Of a stretch of DNA of 64,000 bases, positions 34,840-46,100 are shown piece by piece. A program made the translations under genes and the position numbers. The stretch's first letter is position 1. The number at the start of each line of letters is the position of its first letter. The notes under the pieces were generated by a model. It was not told the DNA's origin. It worked only from the letters and a program-made list of their open reading frames with translations, and did not search any database. Source of the stretch: Membranipora membranacea (taxonomy: Eukaryota > Bryozoa > Gymnolaemata > Cheilostomatida > Membraniporidae); contig OU612067.1 in NCBI GenBank assembly GCA_914767715.1, positions 15,939,001 through 16,003,000 on the forward strand, in the 5' to 3' direction.

Positions 34840-36150
34840 AAAGTATTGTGTAAATATGTCACGGAGAAGTGTGAATATGCCAATGCTGGTGGTGAAGCGC
34901 ATGGAAAGATTTTGCGCAAAAAGGGATTTATGAACAGCGGAAAATGGCAGGTGAGATGCGACCTCACAGAGCAGCTCAGCATGCCACAGCATATTGTGAT
35001 CACGAACCAAAGACAAGACTTAATTGTCTGGTCTGACAAAGAAAAAGCACTAGTACTGATGGAATTGACGGTGCCTTTGGAAGAAAATCTCTCAAACGCG
35101 CATGAGAGAAAACTGACAAGATACAAAGATCTGGTGACACAATGCCAAGACAAAGGGTGGAATTGCGAATTATTCGCAGTGGAACTTGGCTGCCGTGGAT
35201 TCATGGCTAGATCAGCTACCAAATTTCTGACTAGAATTGGGCTGTTGGGCAGAGAACTCAAACAAGCCACAAAAAGCATAGTACATGAGGGAGAAAGCGC
35301 ATCTGCATGGATTTGGCAACAGCACTGTGTGAAGACAAAAGCTAAGTAACCCTATTGCTTGTAAGCTGGGGTTTAACACACTCACTTTGTTTTGTGGAGT
35401 TGGCCAGCATTTAATTCCCTCGTTTATAATCCTTGTAAGGATTAGATTGAGGAGATTAAGTGATGATTAGCAACCTGCTCGGGGTAGAAGGCTAAGTGGG
35501 ATTACGCCTTTCATACTCAAATTAATGTAATTTAATCTCTGCAGGGTGAAAAACCAAAGTGCGTCTGAGTTAGATCTAAGGCATTACAATCATAGGATTA
35601 AAAGCTTGGCCATCGCATAAAAGGCAGGCAGAGCGAGACAGGAGATCACAGTCAGCCCACTGGCTGTAGCGCAAACAAGTCTTCTCTCTGACTGAGTTGT
35701 ACTATGCTCAATGTGGTGAATTTTAGTAGTGAACTATGGCATGAGGGGCGGGAGCCTTGACGATTAGCGGTAATGCGCCGATGAGTTGATGGAAAGCAAA
35801 CCTCCCTGCACTGGTTTGGCTTAGAGTATAAGCATGAGAGTGATGGGGCGAACATTGTTACACTGAAACAATGACGAGGTGGCAGCCTCCCTGGTTGCGC
35901 AACAGCGTAAACACACCAATTATGTCAAACCATCGAAACTTACAAAATGCACTGAGGGATCGATGAGATTGATTGAGATGCTCATCAACACACAGGGGTG
36001 GCTTCATGGTGCTGGGGCTGGCCATGAGGAGGTCGTACTAGAGAAGGCCTCGAAACAGCGCTTGACTCATGGTTTCTAGCTGAAGCCCTGTTGGTTGTGC
36101 AGTGGTACGCGCACCACTGTATGTTGTATCATCATGCACTAACAAATAGA
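34840..36150 (+). mobile_element. Retroelement-like segment with 3' tail repeated elsewhere
   Basis: Contains the endonuclease-like ORF below. Its last 160 bp (35985-36145, with AGAAGGCCTCGAAACAG and GGTTTCTAGCTGAAG) recur at 43045-43195, as expected of a mobile element's 3' end. No RT domain is present, so this is probably a 5'-truncated copy. The 5' border is not defined. Confidence 0.5.
34846..35349 (+). CDS. Restriction-like endonuclease-type ORF (retroelement C-terminus?)
   Basis: Intact 167-codon frame. The pattern QDLIVWSDKEKALVLMELTVPLEE followed by an Ala/His-Glu-Arg-Lys helix (NAHERKLTRYKDL) and GWNCELFAVELGCRGF resembles the PD-(D/E)XK-like endonuclease end seen in some invertebrate non-LTR elements. 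The likely acidic residues are the Asp in RQDL and the Glu in MELT. No other retroelement domain is joined to it. It could be an exapted single-domain gene, but the repeated 3' flank favours a mobile element. Confidence 0.45.
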   Translation: MCKYVTEKCEYANAGGEAHGKILRKKGFMNSGKWQVRCDLTEQLSMPQHIVITNQRQDLIVWSDKEKALVLMELTVPLEENLSNAHERKLTRYKDLVTQCQDKGWNCELFAVELGCRGFMARSATKFLTRIGLLGRELKQATKSIVHEGESASAWIWQQHCVKTKAK

Positions 36151-38929
36151 CCTACAGACTACAGAACATCAACATTTTCCATAATTAGTTGCTCAGTTGC
36201 CAAAACTGGATCTGCAAACCTGTAAAATCCTAACAAATTATGAACTGATGCATTGCCAAATCTATGGTTCATCTGGTTAGTAAATTTAAATGTAAGTGTA
36301 TGAGTAGAAAGCATAGAAGGGCACATGCCCATGTTCTGTATTCATTGCACTTATCTCACCTTGTTGAAATGATTCCCACTTCTTGTCAGCTTTGACTTAC
36401 AATTATGACGTGATAGTGCTAACAGCAGACTCACTTATGCATTTGTTAGCTTGACTTAAAATGAATAAGAGATAAGGGATGTGATTGGATTGAGGCGATA
36501 AATGGCAACTACTCATGCTCAATTGTGTAAATAAGAGAGCATTATCAACTCGATCAACTTCCTTGTTAAAAATAACTTAATAAACGATTCGATACAAGCT
36601 TTAACCAAAAAAATTTTTTTTTGTAGTCGTCTGTCCATGGACAGAGGAGAAACAACTCCCTTAATCGGAGATCTATTCAGCTTTGTGAGTAAAAGAATAA
36701 TGACAAATTTTAACATCTGCAGTGATGAGATATGGCATGGTATTATTGAGCTGTAGGTGGCTGACTTCTGTGTCAGGAGATGGTCTAATGGCGTTGTTGC
36801 ATATCCTTCCCAATAACCAAAGAAACATAGCAGCACGATGGATCACGAGAAAAATATTATGAGTAAATAATACTGAATTATTTGGAGGAGCTCACGCAAA
36901 TGACTTGACAGGATCCGATTCAAATTTTTGACTCTGAACTTGACCTGAATTTGAAAGGCATGTTTCATTACATCTTTGGCTTCTATCTGTTTTTTTGAGT
37001 CACTTGTGGCTCTGGCATATTATGTTTGTCACATTCACCCACACAAGTCCGGTGAGCAAGCATGTGTGCAATGTGTCGAACATGCTAAACATTCATCGAT
37101 GCAAGTCTGAGATTGCCCAAAAAATCATACAATTACAATGATTGTTTGCTGATTCCTTTTGTAACGCCCCTTCCGTCACCCTCAGCTTACTAGTTCCTGA
37201 TATCTACGATGTTCTTCTGAGAGTGCCAATTTAAACCATAACAAAAAAACATCAACTAATAACAAAATAAGATAAAGGACAAGGATTTATTTGGTGGATA
37301 TCATCAAGTCCATCTGAAGTGGTTGAAAAAATTTAATTTTTTTAATACTTAACTCGTTCAGGGATCTAAGATGTCGTGAAGATTGTTGAAAACTATTGAA
37401 TACTGTTGACAAAAGTATTATTAGGAGGTTATATGGATATCTCCACTTGGAAAACGATGTGAAAAATAAATATAAAATTGATCATAGTTAGATTTAGGTG
37501 TCATTTGATTTCATATCTTGTAACACTTACTGGCAGTCAAATAGTAATTTAAGATGTCTCAATGATCTAACAAGATTGTGAGTGGATAGGTAAGGTACTT
37601 CGGAACAGAGTGTGGTTTGAAAGCTCGTTTTGGATCAGAAACAGTTGGTTTGTGGTATAATCTGGAATTCTAGTGTGTTATTTATGTATACCGTAAATGA
37701 GGTGAGAGAACGGAAAATTACGGTGGAGCTTCAATGCAACCCTCTTGATAAAACATTGTGATAAATGTCAAATATATTCAACAGGGAAGTTGATATCAAT
37801 TGGCATACTCTTTTACTGACTAGCCCAGCCAATCACATAGGCGAAATTGTCGCATACCTTATCTAGTTAACTATATTATATTATGCCATTGTGTCGGATA
37901 AATTGGTAAGTAAGTACTCACTTTGAAATACAGTATTTCCCTCATATACCGCTCAGCAAGCAGGAGCATTGAGCGCTATTGTCATTTTTACAAATGGGTA
38001 AGTGCACTAGCTTTGAAGGTTTTGGAATGGGCTCATATTCTGCTATACTTGGGACATGCATGACATGATGGCCGGGCTCTATATCTGGTGCTGCATCACT
38101 TCGCAGGCTCATCCGAGTTATCCTAAAAACCTCCTGATGGCATGCAAAACTTTTTAATATTGCATTGGTGATTATGTCTAATAGTTATTTTCACAGTTTA
38201 AACCTCCAAAATATTTGACGTTGAGTCGCAGTGACCTCTGGAAGTTCATTCTGGGGCAAAAAGTGCCCTTTTTAAATTGTGCTCGCTGTGCCTTGTTTTT
38301 GAGGTATTTGATTAGTTTATGCTTTCACCATATAGAGGAGGCATGGATCTAACTGGAGGAGTGACATTTTAGGGAAACTCTATGTTTTTAGGCCTCCTGT
38401 CTTCAAGACTTGAAATTGATTTTTGCAATAGTAATAGGGCCATTTCTGACCCCTCATTTCATGCGCCCCAAATATTGCAGAAACTAAAATTTCCAATTTA
38501 TTATACCATTTTGGTCTTGTACTGTCATTTCCATCAATAATCTTACCAGCTTACAGATCCTGGTTGTCACAACTGTAACAGATAATAACCCAAATTTTCA
38601 CTAATTTAGGTCAAAATTTTCCAGGTAAAATTCAGAAATTTATTAAGATTTCAGTCAAATTTGTTGTCAGCATGATGAACAGCAGGATATTGTCTCGATT
38701 TTGAACGAAGCGATTATTGATTAAGGCTTTACATTTTGAGATATTTGGATTTTCATGGCTAAACTAGCTTTATTTAGTCAAAGACATGCACTCCTCTCCA
38801 GCCAAAAAACTGGAAATAGGTTAACAACATGATATACACACCAGTTACCATAAAACGAGAGAGTATTTCAGAGGTTTTGATCGTGGCGTTTGATAAAAAT
38901 TCAATAGTAGAGATTAAAGACAAGGCTTT

Positions 38930-39190
38930 AGGCTTGTATTTAATAAAATAATAGATATATATTTCAAATATATGCGAACACATGTCCTGCTATGATAGGA
39001 TTTTAACCAGGAAGTAATAGTATTATACGTCATATTGTGCACATTGAGAATGAACAGTTTTCTCAAATCAGTTCCTTCTCCTAAAGCACTAACTAGTCAT
39101 GCTATTGCTTTTCCTTAATCTTTCCAGTTGATTGATTCATGTAGCAACGAAAGTGTTGATCTCTCCTTCTTTCGTTAGTAGTAGTGGCAA
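38930..39190 (+). repeat. Duplicated receptor-upstream block, copy 3 (partial)
   Basis: Shares ATATGCGAACACATGTC, AGTTTTCTCAAATCA and CTAAAGCACTAACTAGTCATG with 27.9-28.1 kb. It is joined abruptly at about 39190 to the TM/tail relic. Confidence 0.6.
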
Positions 39191-39879
39191 GTAATCAGTA
39201 GGATTGTACAATCGACCTTTAAAAAAGGAAATTAAAAAACAATTGAAATTGTTTGATGCATTTTCTGTATTGATTTTTGGGTTTCATAAAAAGGACAGAC
39301 TGATTATGCCTCCAAGCATAATTTGAGGTTATTCTGTTATCCCTCCTAACTCTACAACATCTTGCCAAAAATGAAATTCAATTTTGATATTTTGCACGAC
39401 CATCATGTTTAGTTTGAAACATGCAGAGAGTAATCACCATAGCCTGTAGCCAGTGGCCTTGCCAATCAATAGGTGGACTTAATTCAATGTGGAAACCTAT
39501 TGGTGTAAAAGTTTTAAGTTATCATACGGATTTGGTTAATTGCTGAATTCATACCGTTAGTGGCCCTTCTCTCCAGTACAAGTTGTCGAGTTTACCCAGA
39601 TGCAGTCAATCTGAACTTTATAACAAGTGTTGCAGTTTTAGGGATAGCAAATGGCTTACTACTCCTCGGATCGATTAACATGAGAATCGGGACATTAACA
39701 CAATCAGAATGATGGAAATATAAGTTATTACCAGGATTACAGGCAAGTTTACTATTATTACCTCTGATTGTCCAGAGTCAACTTTCTGCTTCTGATCACA
39801 AAGAAAACCAGCCCACCAACCAGAAGTATGCAGACAACTCCGAGGACAGAACCTACAATGACTATCTGTCGTCGATTAC
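39190..39879 (-). pseudogene. Receptor TM/tail pseudogene fragment
   Basis: Three exon relics match the 3' end of gene C. The TM exon 39879-39762 keeps IVIVGSVLGVVCILLVGGLV. The small exon 39610-39555 has an in-frame TAA after LTASG. The tail exon start 39216-39190 (RLYNPTDY) breaks off where the duplicated upstream block begins. No ectodomain exons accompany it. Confidence 0.75.
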
Positions 39880-40183
39880 CTGCAATGAGAGAGAACAATA
39901 TCTCTAATCCATCAAAAATCGTATTGAGTTGAACAATGATTGTTTTTACATATTTCATCACCTTTGAAACACAGTTTTTAAATTTCCTATATTTAATTTT
40001 GAATTTCGATGTTGAACGACTCTGATTTTGATAATTTGTGGGGGGCTTTGTGTTTAGCTACCAAGGAATATAATTTGTAAGTCATCTACCACCGGTTAGG
40101 ATTCCCTTTTTAAGGCCTTAGAAGCTAATTTGCACTGATAGATACTCATTGTTTGCATCTGTCTTGCTCATGTATACCTTTTA

Positions 40184-43100
40184 TTATTTGTGAAGATAGT
40201 TCTTGTATCGATCAAATAAAATTTCGGCGATTTCTACTGTATTGCCTTGAGGATCGATGACATACTCTGTGAAGAATTCAGCAAACTGAGATTCAATCTG
40301 ATCAAACAAGTCTGTACGGAAATTTTTCTCATTGAAAGGTTCAGACTGCAAAAGAAAACATGTAATTAGTGTGTATTTAGTGTGTGTCGGATTTAACTGT
40401 TTGATCTTCAACTAAAATAAAGTTGTTACAGTCAGAAAAACTGACAGGTCGGAAGTTTTGATGTCTTTAAGTGAAATAAAGGCTAAGTACTGGAAATTCG
40501 TCCTTATATTTTGATTTCACTGTTTAAGCTTCAAGGCCACTGTTGGTTTTTTCGAATCAATCCAACGAAAAATTGTCTTGCATGATATATGCAATAGTAA
40601 GCCTTATCACGTTATTAGTTAGTCCATATTTACCTTTTTCGATGTATCTAAATTGTACTGGAAGAATAAAAACCATCTGTTCCAGTAGTATCTGTAAAAA
40701 GGAACACAAAGGAATCAGCCAGAATCACAACTAAGATACAGATGTGTGAGGTGATAGATATTAAAATGCTTAGCAAAAGCCTCATGTTCTACAACATATT
40801 TTGGTGTAACCAGGGGTCTATCACTTTACATCCGCCAAAAACCACAATCACCTCATTCTTTGCTGAGATAAACAAGATGGAAACATATATATATTCTGAG
40901 TGATTAACTGAAAATAAATTTAAATTAAAAATTGGGGTGGATACTGGGCAGAATTACAATCCACTTTGCCTTTGTGTGGAGTTTGAGCCGGCTAAGCAGT
41001 ACGATGTTATCAAGCGAGTGATTGTAAGGATTTTGTTCTAAGCACCTCGCTTATTCTAAAAAAAAACTCTCCAGATTGCACGCTTTGGCTTTCAATTTTG
41101 GTTGGTAGGGAAAAACTGAAAACTTCTAGAATGGCAAATATAATCTAATGATTCAGACAGAAGCAGCTTTAGGATATAAGTGTGGGTGGGACGGTAACTA
41201 TCAAAAATATACTCTCAGCTGTATCATTTTGCGAATTCTAAGACAGGTCATTTGATTTGATTCTACTTCCAATTCCCTTCAAAAGGGTGAAAACGCGAGA
41301 TGTTTCAAGACAATAATATGTAAATAATTAATCCTTACTGTGATAATAGATCAGTCCACTGTTTGCCTGCTTAGACTGAGATCTCACCAACAGGACCCCA
41401 CAAAGTCAGCTGATTTATAGCGTTAAATTTGAACAGTTTTCGGTCCGTATCAGTGGTAGCTAGTGATATAGCGTTCTGCACCCATCGACCAAACAGATAA
41501 CTGCTGTGTGATTTCGTTAGATCCATATCTAGTAAGACTGTATTCCATGTTTGTGTCAGAGCTCTGTGTGAAATAAGATGGCTATTACACGATATCAAAG
41601 ACAAATACTTTTTCATTTGAGTAGCTCCTATTCTACTGGTTAGCTGCTAACAGCTCAAGGGAAGAAGCTTAATATGCAGGTTTACTCCTAGATCAAGTTG
41701 GATCCATTTTTCCAGCGTTGGAGTTGCCCCCCTCTGCTGACACCCAGAGGGCCAAAGGCTTTTTGTGTGTCAGTAGAGGGGAAGGAAACTCCAACGCTGG
41801 AAAATTGGATAAAACTTGATCTAGTAAACTCCATCAAACTAATCTAATCTAATAAGGAAGTTTGGAACAGTCTGCCAGATCATATCAAGGATGGAAGTTC
41901 AGCTTGGAACGATCAAAAATCACTGCTGACTGACCATCGAACCAACCAACCATTATTAAACAGACTCGCCAATATTTACTATACTAGTGTTGACTGATCT
42001 AGGGGTATAGGAGACAGGTGAGGTCTAAATGGTGACGGGTTCTTTGAGGTCTTTGTTCGATTTGGTAATGGCACATCAATCACTCTAGCTAGGTAGGGAC
42101 TAGAATACTGCAGGTCTATAGTGTGTTTGCACACACAACATGTAAAAAAAGAACCCCCATGCCACCTTGATATAAATAGTAGGTGCGTGTCTTGAGTAAT
42201 TTATTACAGTTCCAGTACCTGTACTCTGATGAAGCTTTAACTTGATGAAAGGGCATGCCTTCCCTGGTTTTCATAGGGTGTTTGGGACCCGGTTTTATGA
42301 CAGTCTAAATTGTGAGGAGGCAACTCCCAATACTTCAGTAACAAATCTGAACAGACTTGGGTTCCATTTAAAAATAAAACGCTCACTTACTGAAATTGTG
42401 TGATATTAGAAGTTGAGACCGCTGCCTGTATCTGGTTATAGAGATCACACAGTATCACATACAACATCTCTCTCCAAATTTCAGCTATATCATGTCTGTA
42501 AAATAAATACCAAGTCATAGTGAAAGATCGGTTAAGTTCAGGTTTGTGTATTTATTGATAGATGTTTGTACCGATACAGCTGGTTTGCGAAACACTGACT
42601 TGTAAAAACTAAGAGCTCATTTAGCCTAGGAGCCTAACGCACACCCCCCCCCCCACCAATCATGGCTATCAAAAATATCCATCAACTAGCTTTCATTAAT
42701 CTGAGGTGTCAGCACAACAAACTGGGTGTTTTAAACACCTCTGATGCAAAGAATACACACAAAGAATATCTTCTGATCCAGGATTATAATATGTCTGTGT
42801 GAAACAGCAAATATATGCGGCTATTTTGATTGTTCTAGCTTGCCTTGGTCACTGTTTGGTGGCGTTCTATCATTAAGCGTGGTTGACAATGTTATGCCAT
42901 TAACAATGCCTGAGCACGCAGAATAATTTGTGACCAATCTGGAATTAGTTATACACAACTGAGGACGATACTAGAGTAAATAACGTCTGACGTCCCTGTT
43001 GATGTGAAGTACACATGAAGAGTATTATAATCACAATGCTCATTATCACACAGGGCTGGCTTCATGCTGCTGGGGTTGGAGTTGCGGAGGTTGTACTATA

Positions 43101-46100
43101 GAAGGCCTCGAAACAGTGCTTCACTTATGGTTTCTAGCTGAAGACCTGTATGTTGTGCTGTGATATGCGCTCTACTGTATGCTGTATTCTTTAACTCACC
43201 TCAGAAGATCTGATGCTATCAGTGTTGAGTTCTGTAGAGCTTTTTGTAGATATATTATACTCTGTGACAATGAGGTTGTATTGTACTGAGGCTGCAATAA
43301 AACCATAACAATTACTACTGTATACAAAATAAATACGTAAGCTTTTTACTACAGCTATCAGACAAAAGAGGATAAGTTAGCCTCTCTCTGGTTCAACAGT
43401 AAATTTTGGACATGAATTAACCACATTGGGCTAAGATAATTATTCTGTATCGGAGAAGTCTGTTGGGTTGTTTTGGCTTCCACCGAGAACAGGACAAGGT
43501 ATGAGCATAGATTGATTATAAAATGTAAATCAACTTAGAAGCTGCAACAAAAAAACTGGTTTTATCACATAGGGTGCTACTAGATCAAGCTTAATCCAAT
43601 TGCCTGCATTCCAGTTGCTCTCGTCCACTGACCAGTGGAGAGAGCAACTTCAAATGCAAGCAATTGGTCTCGATGCTACTAGCATGTGAAGAAATTATAG
43701 ATTGGAGACCACAGTAAGGCATTGTGAGTTACTTACAAAAGCTGTAGCTCTCATATTCAAGGTTGATCTGCGGATGACTAGCTCTTGCCCTTCATCCATA
43801 CTGCTATAAGCTGTGGACTGGAAAACGCACAAGAACTGAGACATAAGTTTGCTTCTGGTGGTCCAAGAGGGTCAATTTTGGGCTTGTTTTGAAGCTGATA
43901 AGCTGGAGAAACAGCTTTGATAATGCCACTCTTAGTTTCATGGATGCTTTAAAATAAGACATGTGAAATTAGAGAGGAACGGATTTGTCATGTTTTTGGA
44001 TGTTGGTATTCAGTGGTCCCAAAATAGTCACATTAGGCGAGAAAACATGCTAAGCATGATTCCATTAGGGTGACCCACTGACCAACATTTTCAACCACCG
44101 ACAGGTTTGGTCACATGTAAAAGAGATTTCTTATGGTTTGAAAGTTAGTTTTGAGTTCATCTTAGAAAAAGCTGCTTTTGGGGATTACTATTTTAGTTTT
44201 TTGCAGTGCATCTAAGACTGTCTAAGACTGTCTGATTCAGATATGTGCACCTAATCCATTAACTTACACCAGTGTTTTAGTCTATAAACTTACCACAAGA
44301 TTATACCAGACTTTAGAGAGGTTAGCATCAGAGTAACCATATCTTCTGCTGCTATAGTTATTGATCCTATAAACAGACGATGATAATGTTGTAAGATGCA
44401 AACTCATCCAATAAAAAATTACCCATAAGTTCACATTATAAAAGGACGCGGTCATCAGCACATGAGGAAACCCCAGTCACAGTTTAAATAATTCGTCAAG
44501 AGACCTGAACTAGTTACAACAAAGGGTTCTTGGGGTCTGAAAAAATCCACATAAAATCCCTCTCAATGGGATCCTGACCCACATCTCTTGATGCACTGAT
44601 GGCTAGCTGAAAAGCAATCGCATCAACTGATTTCCCTGTATTGCCAAGATCAAGTTTGATCCAGTTGGCCTGCATTCGAAATCGCTCCCCTTCTACTGAT
44701 AATCCTTTACATCTTAGGGTGGAGGGGAGCAACAGATCGAGGAGTTCACCACTTTGTGCAAACTTGAAACAGTGTAAATTATGACAAGTGAACATCTAAT
44801 CCTCCCGGTCTGCAGGTCAAGATAGGATAATTACATGAGCGCACATAAAACCTGCTGCTGTTACAGAAATATTATCATGAGCATAGGAAATTCTGGTGTG
44901 CGTGACAAAACATGAATAAAGTTGACAAATACAGTAAACTAGACGCAATTATTCAATTTCTCTAGTTAGCATGAGCTGCCAAAACTACCTCACCTCAAAC
45001 GTGTCCCGGCCCTCAGGGCCGATGCTGCTATTTATAACTATCCTGAACTCATCACTTCTTGAAGGTAAGAGCCTAGAGATGAGACCTTCCACTGCTTTCT
45101 GTTGGGTTTTACTAGTAGAGTCCGATACTATGTGGTCTATGGAGCCATAACCTACAAAATAATTACAGTTAGATTATTATTATTTTCATTGTTCTATATC
45201 TCTCCAACCATTGAAAATCAAGATATATCTGATCATGCATTGTCACACTAGTTTGAAGAACACTGTTGATGAGGGGACAGAAGATTGGAAATAGCAGAAA
45301 TTTTCTAGAGAATCGAAAAGATGGAAAGATGTTTAGAAAATGGAGTCAGTTGTGAAAGCTTAGATGATGTAACTTGCCTGGTCTGCGAGTGAGTTATGAA
45401 GATACCGTCTGCCAGATCTTTAGATGTCGATATTGATACAAGTAAAATAGCTGAGCTGGCTGAGAGGTTGTGAGTTGTTGGCTGATGATATGTCATATAG
45501 TTAGCATTAATACTTGTCACCGGGTCAGGCGTTCCTCCTAGTATCAACTGACTGTTGGAGACTGATATCAGAAAACTTGCCTGTCTGGCAGTGATGGAAA
45601 TGACGATGTTGAGATTGTGATGAATGTTGTGATGGATGGTGGTGGTCGGGCTGAACCTAGGATGAGGGACCTTTGTGGAAGAAGTTGAACTTCATGATGT
45701 GACATGAGCAAGACAACTCCGACATAATCAGCTGGGGATTGTTATTTAAACATTGCATTTAGAAGATCAAAGACAAGCCACTCTATTCAGTTCTCTCAAT
45801 TGGACGAGGGGAAACACCGAATGAACGCTATAACGAATTGTAAGAACAGTACGATGGACGACATTGATCTCCAATCTTACTCGTCACATTTGTGAGACCT
45901 GCGTTATGAAGATATTATAATCGCTATCGTTCTGATGTCATCAGTAAGTCATCATGTACAGCATTTGTCCTACCGGTATCCCGGCCTAGTATGCATGGTT
46001 CATCAACACATAATCAAAGCCTTGAACTGTCATTTGAAATTGTTCAATTATAGAGAGTTCCATACATGAGGTCAGGCTATGAAAGGCGCAGTAACATCAG

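Larger units (their letters stand above)
34465..38929. other. Region upstream of gene C, mobile-element debris
   Basis: 34465-34840 should include the gene C promoter; nothing specific is seen. 34840-36150 is a retroelement-like segment. 36150-38930 is AT-rich with no gene, RNA or clear repeat that I can support. Confidence 0.4.

Noticed and set aside
34830-35279. Minus-strand 149-codon frame
   Set aside because: Shadow of the plus-strand endonuclease-like ORF, which has the recognisable motif pattern.
44514-44795. Possible discoidin-domain exon of NAGLU or another gene
   Set aside because: Only WIKLDLG matches the domain; the segment overlaps a one-armed copy of the hairpin MITE and lacks splice borders.
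45305-45547. Minus-strand 80-codon frame upstream of NAGLU exon 2
   Set aside because: No family similarity, no acceptor-donor pair and not needed by the NAGLU exon phases.
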